Source of the DNA: Myxococcales bacterium
GTDB lineage: Bacteria; Myxococcota_A; Bradymonadia; UBA7976; UBA1532
Direction: 5' to 3'
DNA: 64,000 nucleotides
Assembly (NCBI GenBank): GCA_020633465.1
Contig: JACKDN010000006.1
Span: 1 to 64,000, forward strand
Numbering within the stretch: the first letter of the stretch is position 1; every line of letters starts with the position of its first letter. The notes under the pieces are model-generated. The model was not told the DNA's origin. It was given only the letters and a program-made list of their open reading frames with translations, and did no database searches. This document shows positions 11,242-20,163 of this stretch, in pieces. Both the position numbers and the translations under genes were made by a program.

Positions 11242-12804
11242 TCAGGTTGGCCGCGCAGCATCGCCGAGGCGGCCGGCGATGGCCACCCGCAGCATCTCGA
11301 TCGTCCCGGGCTCGGGCACCGCCGCGCCGCCGAGATCGGCGTCGAACCTGGCCTCGTCGTCCACGCACACCAGCACCCGCTCGAGCAGGTCCGGCCGGTG
11401 CCAGCGCAGGGCGCCGCGCAACGAGGCGCCCGGGCCGCCGGGCCCGCGGCACACCACCACGTCGAAGGCCAGGGGCCCCTCGAGCAGCGCGAGCGCCTCG
11501 TCCAGATCGGCCGCCAGCGCCACGTCGTGCGCGTCCTGCAGCCCGCGCCCCCAGGTGCGCAGCCACTCGAGGTCGGGCTCGAACAACAACACCCGCCCCC
11601 CGCCCTGGCCCCGCGCGACGGGCAGGTCGACGGTGAAGCTGGAACCCACGCCGAGCTCGCTCTCGACGTCGATGTGGCCGCCGTGCCGCCGGGCGATCTC
11701 GGCCGCGTGGGTCAGCCCGAGGCCGGCCGCCCGCGCGCCGACCTTGGTGGTGAAGAAGGGGTGGAAGACGCGCCGCAGGTCGGCCGGCGGGATGCCGCGC
11801 CCGTTGTCCTGCACCGTCACGCGCACCCGGTCGTCCTGACGACACGCGGCCAGCCGGATCGTGTGCTCGCCCTCGACGTCCGCCGGCACGGCCTCGGCGG
11901 CGTTGAGCAGCAGGTCGAGGAACGTGCGCGCGAGCGCCGTCCGATCGCCGTGCACCGGCGGCAGCGCCTCGATGGCCTCCTCGAGCGCCGCCCGCCCCTT
12001 GATCTCGACCATCGCCATCGCGGCCGCGTCCCGCAGCACCTCGGCCAGGTCGACCGGCTCCAGGCCGCTGGCCCCGTTGCCTCCGAAGGTGCCCAGCGTC
12101 CGCACCAGCGCCGTGATGCGGCGCACGCCCTGCGCGTGCTCGTCGATCACCTGCCGCGTGTCCTCGAGGCCAGCGGCCACCTGGTGCTCGGCGACCAGCG
12201 CCTCGAAGGCGGCGCCGTGCTCGGGGCCCGCCCGCTCGGCCAGCGCCCGCGCCCCCGCGACGAAGCGGGACATCCCGGCGACGTACTGCTTGAAGATGTC
12301 CAGGTTGGCGATCATGAACGCCGCCGGGTTGTTCACCTCGTGCGCCAGGCCCGCGGCCAGGCGCCCGACCGCCGCGTCGCGCTCGGCCTCGGCCAGGCGG
12401 CGCCGCACGTCCTCGAGCCGCTGCCGTTCGACCGCGTGCCGCACCACGCGCACCAGGTCGCGGGGGCGCAGGTGGTCCTTCGCGAGGAAGTCCGCGGCGC
12501 CCGCCCGCAGCGCCGCCACGCCGACGGACTCGTCCAGCCCGGTCAGCGCCACGATCGGCGTCCCCAGGCCGGCCACGCCGGCGATGGTGTCCATGCCCCA
12601 CGCGTCGGGCAGGTTGAGATCGAGCAGCACACAGTCGAACGCCCCGGTCTGCAACGCCTCGCGGCCCTCGGCCAGCGTCGGCGCGTGCTGCACGGCGAAG
12701 TCACGCCCGCGCAGCGCCCGGCGCGCGAGCATCGCGTCGTCGGGATCGTCCTCGATCAGGAGCACCCGCAGCGCCCCGGGCGCGCAATGCACAGCCGCTT
12801 CCAT
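11242..12804 (-). CDS. hybrid sensor histidine kinase with N- and C-terminal receiver domains
   Basis: A 520-residue soluble signalling protein. Residues 12-127 form a receiver domain with the acidic pair D19/D20, phosphoacceptor D62 and conserved K109. A HisKA-type dimerisation domain follows with H155 in GLAHEVNNP. The HATPase domain has LLLNAAEAV (N box), DNGRGIPP and GLGLTHAAEIARRHGG. Residues after about 400 look like a second receiver, but the expected phosphoacceptor strand reads VVVCRGPGG and lacks the Asp, so it is probably a non-phosphorylated regulatory domain. No transmembrane segment or input sensor domain is present, so the N-terminal receiver probably takes phosphate or a partner signal from another system. 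Confidence 0.92.
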   Translation of the reverse strand: MEAAVHCAPGALRVLLIEDDPDDAMLARRALRGRDFAVQHAPTLAEGREALQTGAFDCVLLDLNLPDAWGMDTIAGVAGLGTPIVALTGLDESVGVAALRAGAADFLAKDHLRPRDLVRVVRHAVERQRLEDVRRRLAEAERDAAVGRLAAGLAHEVNNPAAFMIANLDIFKQYVAGMSRFVAGARALAERAGPEHGAAFEALVAEHQVAAGLEDTRQVIDEHAQGVRRITALVRTLGTFGGNGASGLEPVDLAEVLRDAAAMAMVEIKGRAALEEAIEALPPVHGDRTALARTFLDLLLNAAEAVPADVEGEHTIRLAACRQDDRVRVTVQDNGRGIPPADLRRVFHPFFTTKVGARAAGLGLTHAAEIARRHGGHIDVESELGVGSSFTVDLPVARGQGGGRVLLFEPDLEWLRTWGRGLQDAHDVALAADLDEALALLEGPLAFDVVVCRGPGGPGASLRGALRWHRPDLLERVLVCVDDEARFDADLGGAAVPEPGTIEMLRVAIAGRLGDAARPT

Positions 12805-12870
12805 GCCCTACTCCTTCGGTGCCGCATCCAGGCCGCCTGAACGATGCGGGTACACCACGGCCCGCCGCGC

Positions 12871-12900
12871 GTGACCTGCGCGGCCGACCGACCCTATAGT
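12871..12900 (+). promoter_or_regulatory. possible promoter for the lptD-like gene
   Basis: TATAGT at 12895-12900 (five of six consensus positions) lies 8 bases before the GTG/ATG-proximal start region at 12908, and GTGACC at 12871-12876 is 18 bases upstream of it. The short distance to the start would imply a near-leaderless transcript. Resemblance only. Confidence 0.35.
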
Positions 12901-12907
12901 CGCCGCC

Positions 12908-14827
12908 GTGTTGGCTCTGGTCGCCATCCTGCTGGTCGCGCCGCTCGATGTCGAGGCGGGTGTGCTCGAACTGCGCTCCGATGGCTGGCTCGCATCAGAG
13001 GGCGTGCGTCTGCACACCCACAACCTGAGTCTGCGTGCGGCCCGCGCGAACGGTCGAGCCACCGCCCGGTGCCCCTCGGGCGCGATCGATGCCACCGGCG
13101 GCGTCGCACTGCGCGCGGACACTCTCACTGGCTCCGCCGGCCACCTGGCGGTGTGTCTCCCCGCGGGGGACGTGACCGTGGCGGATCTGCGGCTGGCGGG
13201 TCCGCGCCTGCGCCTCTCGGCCGACACGGCCGCCGGGCGCGGCGGGCGCTGGCGGGCCACGGCCGTGTCCGCGTCCGCCTGCGGCTGCGCCGATCCGCCC
13301 TGGCGGGTGACGGCGCGCTCGGCCGAGGTGGTGGCGGGCGAGGGCGCCTGGCTCGACTGGCCGGTGTTCTGGGCGGGCCCGGTGCCCGTCGCCGCCGCGC
13401 CCTGGGGCTACGTCCCGCTGGCGCGGCGCCGCAGCGGCGTGCTGCTGCCCCGCCTGGGCTGGGACGGCGATCACGGGCCACACGGATCGCTGCCCGTCTT
13501 CTGGGCGCTGGGCCGCAGCGTCGATCTCACCCTCGCCCCCGGCTATCGCCACGGCCTCGGCCCGGCCGCCGGCGACGCGATCCTCCGCTGGGCCGCGGCG
13601 CCCGGCGAGGGCGGCCGGCTGTCGCTGGGCGTGGTGGGCGCCGAGGGGGTGGTGGCCGGCGAGGGCAGCCTGCCCTCGGGGTCGGCGCGCCTGGCGCTCG
13701 AGGGGGCGGCGACGACCGACGCCGAGGTCTTCCGCGCGCTGCGACCGGGCCTCACCGACCGCACCCGGACGCACCTCGACGGCGCCCTCGGCGCGGCCCT
13801 GCTGGGCCGGCGAGTGGGCGCGGGCCTGCGGGTGGCCTCGGCGCAGTCGCTCGACGGGGCGGCGGGCCAGGCGACGGCCCCCGAGATCTGGGCGCGCTGG
13901 TCGACCGGCGACGGGCCGGCCACGGTCGCCCTGGACGCCGAGGCCCGGCGGCTTTGGGCCGACGAGGGGCCCGCGGTCGACGCCTTCCGGGGCCGGACGG
14001 CCGCCGACGCCGAGGTGTGGATCGGGCCCCTGCGCGTGCGCCCCCACGCGGGCCTGTGGACCGACGTGCGCGGGGACGACGTGGCCAGCGAGAGCCGGGT
14101 GGCCGGCGTCGCCGCGGGCACGGCCGAGGTGGCGCTGGGTCGGCGCTACGGCGCGGCGCACCACCGCGTCGGGCTGCGCCTCGACGGACGCTACGCCCGC
14201 GCCCGCGGTCGGCTCACCGGGGCGGGCCCGCCGGCGGGCGCCACCGACGCCTTCCTCGACAGCGCCGGGGGCGGCGTCACGCTCGAGACCGCGTGGGTGC
14301 GATCGGACGCCCACGCGCGGCTCGGGCTGCGGCAGGGCTGGGAGGCCGAGGCGCCCGTCGAGGGCCGCGGGATCCGCGGCTGCGGCTGCAGGTGGATCTG
14401 CCCTGGGCCGGCGCCGACGCCGCCGCGGCGGGGCGAGCGCGCAGGCTGGGCGCGGCTGAGGCTGGGCCACGCCCGCGGGGCGCAGGGGCGCCTGGGCTGG
14501 GCGCGGGTGCGCCGGGACGCCGACGCGCCGTGGTTGCGGCCGGTGGGCGCGGTCGAGGCGCGCCTGCAGGACGGCGCGCTGACCGTGCCCGGCAGCGCCG
14601 AGGCGGGGCTGACGCTGCCGCTCGGCCCCGCGCGCCTGGACTACGACGTGGCCGTCGACGCCGAGGCGGGCCACCTGGTGGGCCAGGCGGGCGCGCTCCG
14701 CTGGCAGGGCCGCTGCGACTGTTGGCACGCGTCGCTGGGCGTCGGCCACCAGCGCGGGCGCGACCTGCCCGACGTGTGGATCGGCCTCGGCCTCGAGCCG
14801 GACGGGCTGCTCGACGCCGGACGGTGA
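12908..14827 (+). CDS. lptD: LPS-assembly protein LptD-like outer-membrane protein
   Basis: A 639-residue protein with the LptD (OstA) core: a Cys-rich segment CGCADPPWRVTARSAEV at about 121-137, then the conserved lead-in to the barrel (PWGYVPLARRRSGVLLPRLGW, GSLPVFWALGRSVDLTLAPGYRHG). LptD inserts lipopolysaccharide into the outer leaflet with LptE. It is somewhat short for LptD and starts with a brief hydrophobic leader (start near TTG/GTG is also possible at 12902-12908). Around 14375-14440 the reading frame turns Cys/Trp/Pro-rich and a neighbouring frame gives a better beta-strand (LRLQVDLPWAGAD), suggesting a compensating pair of one-base indels. It diverges from the sensor-kinase gene. 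Confidence 0.75.
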   Translation: MLALVAILLVAPLDVEAGVLELRSDGWLASEGVRLHTHNLSLRAARANGRATARCPSGAIDATGGVALRADTLTGSAGHLAVCLPAGDVTVADLRLAGPRLRLSADTAAGRGGRWRATAVSASACGCADPPWRVTARSAEVVAGEGAWLDWPVFWAGPVPVAAAPWGYVPLARRRSGVLLPRLGWDGDHGPHGSLPVFWALGRSVDLTLAPGYRHGLGPAAGDAILRWAAAPGEGGRLSLGVVGAEGVVAGEGSLPSGSARLALEGAATTDAEVFRALRPGLTDRTRTHLDGALGAALLGRRVGAGLRVASAQSLDGAAGQATAPEIWARWSTGDGPATVALDAEARRLWADEGPAVDAFRGRTAADAEVWIGPLRVRPHAGLWTDVRGDDVASESRVAGVAAGTAEVALGRRYGAAHHRVGLRLDGRYARARGRLTGAGPPAGATDAFLDSAGGGVTLETAWVRSDAHARLGLRQGWEAEAPVEGRGIRGCGCRWICPGPAPTPPRRGERAGWARLRLGHARGAQGRLGWARVRRDADAPWLRPVGAVEARLQDGALTVPGSAEAGLTLPLGPARLDYDVAVDAEAGHLVGQAGALRWQGRCDCWHASLGVGHQRGRDLPDVWIGLGLEPDGLLDAGR

Positions 14828-14859
14828 CCGCGGGCACCGCTTCGTGGTATCCCCCGTCG

Positions 14860-15693
14860 ATGCAGACGCTCCTTCGGTCGATCTGGACCCGGCTGGCCCC
14901 CGACTTCGAGGCCGAGCAGGCCCGCGCCACCGGCCGCTTCGGCGCGCACGAGGCCGGGGTGCTGATCGTCGCCTGCGTGGCGCTGACGATGATGCAGTTC
15001 GGCGGCGCCGAGCAGGTGTTCCTGTCGCTGTTCGGCGAGGCGCTGACGCCCCCCGAGCTGGCCGCGGATCCCTACCTGCCGCCGCTGATGGCGGCCCGCG
15101 CACACCCCTGGTACGAGCTGGCCGGGCTGACCCACTGGGTCGCCTTCTGCGTCATCGGGTACGTGCTGGTGCCTGCGCTGTACCTGCGCGCGCGCGGCCA
15201 CCGCGTCCGCGACGTCTACCTGGGCTTCACCGGCTTCCGCGAACACCTCGGCGTGTACCTGGGCCTGTACGCGGCGGTGATGGTGCCGGTGGTGCTCATC
15301 TCGTTCACGCCCGAGTACCAGCAGATCTATCCCTTCTACTCGCACGCCGGCCGCAGCGGCTTCGATCTGCTGGCCTGGGAGCTCGCGTACGGGCTGCAGT
15401 TCTTCGCGCTGGAGTTCTTCTTCCGCGGCTTCCTGCTCGAGGGCCTGCGGCGCTGGCTGGGCTACGGCGCGGTCTTCGTGATGCTGGTGCCGTATTGCAT
15501 GCTGCACTTCCAGAAGACCTGGACCGAGAGCATCGGCGCGATCGTCGCGGGCGTCATCCTGGGCACCCTGGCGATGCGCTACCGCAGCATCTGGGGCGGC
15601 GTGCTGGTGCACTGGCTGGTGGCCATCTCGATGGACCTGCTGTCGCTGGTGCACCGCGGGGCCCTGCCCACGCGCTGGTGGCCGGGCGGCTGA
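14860..15693 (+). CDS. CPBP family intramembrane protein
   Basis: A 277-residue polytopic membrane protein with about six hydrophobic segments. It belongs to the CPBP (Rce1-like/abortive-infection) family: the first motif EExxxR appears as LEFFFR (184-189), the second as YCMLHF with H216, and the third as HWLVAISMD with H251. The first Glu of EExxxR, usually considered catalytic, is Leu here, so either a subfamily variant or loss of proteolysis is possible. Myxosortases, which process MYXO-CTERM tails, are CPBP proteins, so this is a candidate to compare with them. The gene begins 32 bases after the lptD-like stop. Confidence 0.82.
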   Translation: MQTLLRSIWTRLAPDFEAEQARATGRFGAHEAGVLIVACVALTMMQFGGAEQVFLSLFGEALTPPELAADPYLPPLMAARAHPWYELAGLTHWVAFCVIGYVLVPALYLRARGHRVRDVYLGFTGFREHLGVYLGLYAAVMVPVVLISFTPEYQQIYPFYSHAGRSGFDLLAWELAYGLQFFALEFFFRGFLLEGLRRWLGYGAVFVMLVPYCMLHFQKTWTESIGAIVAGVILGTLAMRYRSIWGGVLVHWLVAISMDLLSLVHRGALPTRWWPGG

Positions 15694-15705
15694 CCGCCGG
15701 GGGCG

Positions 15706-16254
15706 TCAGCCCTCCCCCGCCTTGGGCGGGTAGTCGGGCGGGGTGACCGGGCGCGTGGGCGGGCGGAAGTCGAAGAACAGGTAGTTCCCCTCCTGCCGCA
15801 GGTCGTAGCCGACCACCTCGCGCAGCTTGATGGTGACCCGCACGCGGTTGCCGCGGTGCTGCTCGGCGTCCACCCAGGCGACCGCCGTGGGGAAGAAGCC
15901 GGTCTCGAGCTTGCGCCCGTCGTTGCGCCGGTGCAGGCGGGCGTCGGCGAGATCGATGATGACCTCGTTGGGTTTGCCCGGCACCAGCGTGTAGACCGCC
16001 GGCGAGGTCGTCTGGACGAAGACGCGCCCGCCCTGCCCGACCATCTGGAAGCCCACCCAGGTCACCTGGCGGTAGCCGCGGCGATCCTTCGCGCGCTTCT
16101 TGTTGGGGGCCACGTCCAGGGTGCCGGGCTGCACGCCCAGGTAGGGCCCCGTGCGCAGCACCCGCTTGGTCTTCTTGGTCGGCGCGCCGTCACCCTGCGC
16201 AGCGGCGGGCGACGCGAAGCACATCAAGGCCAACACCAGGCTCGTCCAGCGCAT
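15706..16254 (-). CDS. AMIN-domain periplasmic protein
   Basis: A 182-residue secreted protein. The start at 16254 has AGGAGG upstream and gives a clear signal peptide (MRWTSLVLALMCFASPAAAQ). The rest resembles an AMIN domain: VFVQTTSPAVYTLVPG, EVIIDLADARL and RVRVTIKLREVVGYDL are the alternating strands seen in that peptidoglycan/secretin-associated domain. AMIN domains target N-acetylmuramoyl-L-alanine amidases and PilQ-type secretins to the envelope. No catalytic domain is attached. It ends 12 bases from the convergent CPBP gene. Confidence 0.78.
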   Translation of the reverse strand: MRWTSLVLALMCFASPAAAQGDGAPTKKTKRVLRTGPYLGVQPGTLDVAPNKKRAKDRRGYRQVTWVGFQMVGQGGRVFVQTTSPAVYTLVPGKPNEVIIDLADARLHRRNDGRKLETGFFPTAVAWVDAEQHRGNRVRVTIKLREVVGYDLRQEGNYLFFDFRPPTRPVTPPDYPPKAGEG

Positions 16255-16322
16255 CCCCCGCCTCCTGACGACCTTCCAACCCCACCGGTCATCTGGTACC
16301 ACAGCCACCAGCATCAGGCCAG

Positions 16323-17741
16323 ATGGAGGCGCCCGCCCCGATGGACCTCACCCTGCAGCGCTCGATCTGGAGCGCGCCGCCGCCCAGCGCGGCCGCGCGC
16401 GCCTCCGATCACCACGTCCAGGCCTACGCCGACTGGTTGGGCCGCGCGGGCGCCGAGCCCCGGCTGGCCCTGGTGCTGTGCAGCGGCGCCTCGGCCCGCG
16501 AGGCGCTGGTCGACGGCTTGGGCATGCAGCGCGTCGAGGTGGTGCACGCCCCGTCGACGCCCGCCCGCCCGGTGCACCCCCTCGTCCTGAACCACCAGGG
16601 CGACCACTTCAACACCAAGCTCTTCCTGATCGACGGCTTCGAGGCCGGCGATCCCCAGGCCGTGCTCGAGGCCCTCGACGGCCAGAAGGGCATGCTGCGC
16701 CGCATGGCCACGTGGGTGGCGCTGGTGGTCGACCGCCTCTCGACCCTCGAGGCCCTCGAGCGGCACGCGCCCGGGCTGATGGCGAGCGTGATGCGCCGCG
16801 TGCTGGTGCTGGACGAGGGCGCCGCGCGCGGCCCCGCCGAGGACGTCGCCCCCGAGACGATCACCCGGTGGCGCCGCGCCGACCGCGTGGCCGAGCTGGC
16901 CTTCCGCGAGGCGATGGCCGCCCGGGGCGCGCCCACCTACGACGACTTCTCCCGCCTGGTTCGCTCGGGCTACGCCGCCTGCCTCACCGGCCAGGACGTC
17001 CACCCCGAGCGGCAGAGGCTGGCCCAGCTCTGGTGGCGCCGCCCCGAGGTGCTCGCCGGCGACGCCCCCCTGCCCTTCCCCCTCGATCAGGCCGGCCCCG
17101 CCGCCGCCGAGGCCGTCGGCCGCCACGCCGGCGAGGCCCTCGACGCGGCCGGCCGCGCCACCCTCGCCGCCGCGCTGAAGGACGACGCCGCGGCCACCTT
17201 CGCCGCCGGGCTGGGCCACGGCGGCAGCAGCGTCCTCGACACCCTGGGCCGCGTGCAGGCCATGGGCGCGGGCGAGGCCGATCACGACGCCAGCGCGATC
17301 GGCGTCCTGGCCGCGCAGTCGGCCGCGGGCGGCGTGGGGGCGGGCACCCAGGTGCACATCGACCTCGCGCTCGCCGCGGCCGCCGCGGCCGAGGGCGACG
17401 TCGAGGGCTGCGACTTCGCCCTCGGCCGCGCCGCCGAGCGCGCCGGCCACCCCGGCGTCGCGCCGGAGCTGCGCTTCGACGTCCTCGAGAAGCGCGGGCA
17501 GCTGCACGCCCACCTCAACCGCCGCGGCCCGGCGCGCGACGCCCTCGACGCCCTCGAGGTGCTGGCCCCCAAGCTGGCCTCGCCCTTCTACGACGCCCGC
17601 CTGCACCTGGCGCGCGGCGACTTCATCGCGCCGCTCGATCCGGCCCGCGCGCGCACCGAGTACGTGCAGGCGCGCGTCCTGTTCGACCGCCACGGCTACG
17701 CCGACTGGGCCGAGCAGGCGGCCTGTGCCCTGGACGCCTGA
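16323..17741 (+). CDS. hypothetical protein, P-loop-less STAND/ATPase-like domain plus helical repeats
   Basis: A 472-residue cytosolic protein without an assigned family. Residues about 45-175 show the alternating pattern of an ATPase core (LALVLCSGASAREALV, LFLIDGFEAGD, WVALVVDRLSTLEALERHAPGLM, VLVLDEG) but no Walker A lysine. Residues about 330-470 are Ala-rich helical pairs resembling TPR repeats. Proteins with this plan are, to my knowledge, frequent in Myxococcota as uncharacterised ATPase-like/TPR proteins. An alternative start is the ATG at 16341. The next gene begins two bases after its stop (or overlaps it), suggesting cotranscription with the HEAT lipoprotein and crotonase-kinase genes. 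Confidence 0.6.
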   Translation: MEAPAPMDLTLQRSIWSAPPPSAAARASDHHVQAYADWLGRAGAEPRLALVLCSGASAREALVDGLGMQRVEVVHAPSTPARPVHPLVLNHQGDHFNTKLFLIDGFEAGDPQAVLEALDGQKGMLRRMATWVALVVDRLSTLEALERHAPGLMASVMRRVLVLDEGAARGPAEDVAPETITRWRRADRVAELAFREAMAARGAPTYDDFSRLVRSGYAACLTGQDVHPERQRLAQLWWRRPEVLAGDAPLPFPLDQAGPAAAEAVGRHAGEALDAAGRATLAAALKDDAAATFAAGLGHGGSSVLDTLGRVQAMGAGEADHDASAIGVLAAQSAAGGVGAGTQVHIDLALAAAAAAEGDVEGCDFALGRAAERAGHPGVAPELRFDVLEKRGQLHAHLNRRGPARDALDALEVLAPKLASPFYDARLHLARGDFIAPLDPARARTEYVQARVLFDRHGYADWAEQAACALDA

Positions 17742-17742
17742 G

Positions 17743-18645
17743 GTGCGCCGCCTCGCCCCCCTGCTGCTGCTGGCGGCCTGCTCGAAGTCGCCGCCTCCGG
17801 CCGCGCCGGCCCCCGACGCCGCCCCGCCGAGCCCCGTCGTCACCCGGCTGCGGGTGATCGACGCGACCCCCCCGACCCACCGCCCGGCGGCGCTCGACCG
17901 CGCCGCCCTCGAGGGCGCGATGAAGGCGGCGCTCGAAGACGCGGGGCTGACGATCGAGCCGGGCGCGCGCCCCGAGGGGCGCTGGCGCGTGGCCGTCGAG
18001 GCCCGCGTGATTTACGGCGTCGCGCTCGACGACGGGCTGGCCACGACGGTGCAGCCGGGCGAGGCCAAGGCCGTGTGGGAGCTCGAGCTGAAGCTGCGGC
18101 CGCCCGACACCATCGAGGCGATGCACGGCTGGCTCGAGGCGCAGGACGCCGCGCCCTTCGCCGGCGGCGACGCGGCCGCGCTGAGGGCGGCGCTCGAGGC
18201 GCGCGTGAAGGCGCCGCTGCCCCGCCTGGCGCGCGGGTTGAAGCGGCAGGTCGAGGTGCTGGGGCGCGATGTGCCCGGCCTGGTCGACGCGCTGTCCGAC
18301 GAGGACGCCGACGTGCGCAAGGCCGCGGCGGGCCGGCTGGGCATGCTGCGCGCCACGGCCGCGGTGCCGGCCCTCGCCGCCCGCGTCGAGCAGGAGAAGG
18401 ATCGCTCGGTCTTGTTGCGCATGGTGGGCGCGCTGTCCGAGATCGGCGACGATCGCGCCGCCGAGGTGCTCATCGGGCTGGCCAACCCCCGCGATCGCGA
18501 GCTGCTGCGCGCGGTCGTCGACGCGCTGTCCGTGGTGGGCGGCAAGCGCGTCGAGGACTTCTTCGACATCCTGTCCAGCCACGACGCGGCGGACGTCCGG
18601 GCGATGGTGCGCGAGGCGCGCGCCCGCCTGCGGAGGCAACCTTGA
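17743..18645 (+). CDS. HEAT-repeat lipoprotein
   Basis: A 300-residue predicted lipoprotein. The GTG at 17743, just after the upstream stop, gives a leader RRLAPLLLLAAC whose Cys fits a lipobox (LAAC); an ATG at 17725 in the same frame would overlap the previous gene by 17 bases. Residues 40-170 form an unrecognised alpha/beta domain. The C-terminal third has HEAT/PBS-lyase-type repeats (DEDADVRKAAAGRLGML, VLLRMVGALSEIGDDRAAEVLIGLA). It is probably a periplasmic or outer-membrane-anchored scaffold. Its stop overlaps the TTG start of the next gene (TTGA). Confidence 0.72.
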   Translation: MRRLAPLLLLAACSKSPPPAAPAPDAAPPSPVVTRLRVIDATPPTHRPAALDRAALEGAMKAALEDAGLTIEPGARPEGRWRVAVEARVIYGVALDDGLATTVQPGEAKAVWELELKLRPPDTIEAMHGWLEAQDAAPFAGGDAAALRAALEARVKAPLPRLARGLKRQVEVLGRDVPGLVDALSDEDADVRKAAAGRLGMLRATAAVPALAARVEQEKDRSVLLRMVGALSEIGDDRAAEVLIGLANPRDRELLRAVVDALSVVGGKRVEDFFDILSSHDAADVRAMVREARARLRRQP

Positions 18646-20162
18646 CCGACGCCGTGCGCATCGAGCGCGTGGGCCCCGTCGCGCGGCTGGTGGTCGACCG
18701 CCCCGAGGCCCGCAACGCGCTCGACCCCCCGACCATGCAGCGCCTGGCCGAGGCCATCGACCGCCTGGCCGAGGCGACGGACGTGCGCGCCGTCGTCGTG
18801 GCGGGCGGCGGCGGGCGCTTTCTGTCCGGCGGCGATCTGAAGGCGCTGAAGGCGCTGCGCACCCCCGGCCCCGCCGCCGACATGGCGCGCACGATGCAGT
18901 CGGCGCTGGCCGCCCTGGCCGCGCTGCCGGTGCCGGTGATCGCCGCGATCGACCGCTACGCCTACGGCGGGGGCGCCGAGGTGGCGCTGGCCTGCGATCT
19001 GCGCGTCGCGACGCACGACGCGGTGCTCTGCTTCCGTCACGGGGACTTCGGGGTCACCACCGCCTGGAGCGGGGCGCGCAGGCTCGAGGCGCTGGTGGGC
19101 CGAAGCCGCGCGCTGCGCCTGCTGTGGACCAGCGCCGAGGTGTCCGCCGCGGCGGCGAAGGCGATGGGCCTCGTGGACGTGGTCGCGCCGCCGGGCGAGA
19201 GCGCGTCCCACGCCGCGATGGCGCTGGCGCAGGATCTGGCCGGCCGCGCCCCCGCGATGATCGCCGGCACCAAGCGCCTGCTGGCCCCCGCGGCCGACGC
19301 CGACCGCGACGCGCTCGAGGCCGAGCTCTTCGGCGCGACCTGGGCCAGCGACGATCACTGGGCCGCGGTGGACGCCTTCTGGGCTCGGCGCCGGGGCGAG
19401 GCCGACGGGGGCGACGACGCCGCCCCGTCGTCGCTCCGCAGCCCCGGGGGCTGGACGCCGCGGGAGGCGCAATCCACGCCCCCCGCCCGGCCGCGCCCGC
19501 CGGTCGCCGCGCGCGGCCGCTTCATCGTGTTCGAGGGGCTCGACGGCGCGGGCACGACGACGCAGGCGCGCCTGCTGTGCCGCTGGCTGAGGCGCCAGGG
19601 CCGCACGGTGCTGCCCACCGCCGAGCCCAGCGACGGCCCCGTCGGTCGCCTGCTGCGCCAGGCGCTGGCCCGCCGCGTCGCCGGGCGCGAGGGCGAGCGC
19701 CTGAACCCCCAGACCATCGCCGCCCTGTTCGCCGCCGACCGCGCCGATCACGTCGCCCACGAGATCGAGCCCGCGCTGGCCCGCGGCGAGGACGTGGTCT
19801 GCGATCGCTACGCCGGCAGCAGCCTGGCCTACCAGGGCGCCGAGTGCGAGCCCGCCTGGGTGGCCGAGCTGAACCGCCCCATGCCCGCCCCCGACCTGGT
19901 CCTGTACGTCCGCGTGCCGGTCGAGATCGCGGCGCACCGCCGCGCCGGGCGCGGGGGCGAGCCCGAGATCTACGAGGTGGACGCCTTTCAGCGCCGCGTC
20001 GCCGCCGGCTACGACGCCGCCGCGCGCTGGCGCCCGGACGATCCCGTGGTGGTGATCGACGGCACCCCGAGCGTGCGCGCGGTGCAGCGCGCCTGCCGCG
20101 CGGCGGTGGTCGAGGCCTTCGGGCGTCGCCCCGGGGGTGCACCGCCGGCCGGTTCCGGCTAG
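18642..20162 (+). CDS. crotonase (enoyl-CoA hydratase) - thymidylate kinase fusion
   Basis: One open frame of 506 residues joins two unrelated enzymes. Residues 1-258 are a crotonase-fold protein: NALDPPTMQRL, the oxyanion-hole segments GGRFLSGGDLKAL and AYGGGAEVALACDLRVA, and GLVDVVAPP. After a Pro/Arg-rich linker (about 259-292), residues 294-506 are a dTMP kinase: P-loop EGLDGAGTTTQ (298-308), AEPSDGPVGRLLRQAL, DRYAGSSLAYQG (DRY motif) and the C-terminal helix. The P-loop Lys is Thr. The TTG start at 18642 has GGAGG 5 bases upstream and overlaps the previous stop. No usable start codon for a separate kinase lies in the linker, although GGGAGG occurs at 19462. A real fusion or a lost stop/start by base error are both possible. 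Confidence 0.8.
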   Translation: MTDAVRIERVGPVARLVVDRPEARNALDPPTMQRLAEAIDRLAEATDVRAVVVAGGGGRFLSGGDLKALKALRTPGPAADMARTMQSALAALAALPVPVIAAIDRYAYGGGAEVALACDLRVATHDAVLCFRHGDFGVTTAWSGARRLEALVGRSRALRLLWTSAEVSAAAAKAMGLVDVVAPPGESASHAAMALAQDLAGRAPAMIAGTKRLLAPAADADRDALEAELFGATWASDDHWAAVDAFWARRRGEADGGDDAAPSSLRSPGGWTPREAQSTPPARPRPPVAARGRFIVFEGLDGAGTTTQARLLCRWLRRQGRTVLPTAEPSDGPVGRLLRQALARRVAGREGERLNPQTIAALFAADRADHVAHEIEPALARGEDVVCDRYAGSSLAYQGAECEPAWVAELNRPMPAPDLVLYVRVPVEIAAHRRAGRGGEPEIYEVDAFQRRVAAGYDAAARWRPDDPVVVIDGTPSVRAVQRACRAAVVEAFGRRPGGAPPAGSG

Positions 20163-20163
20163 C

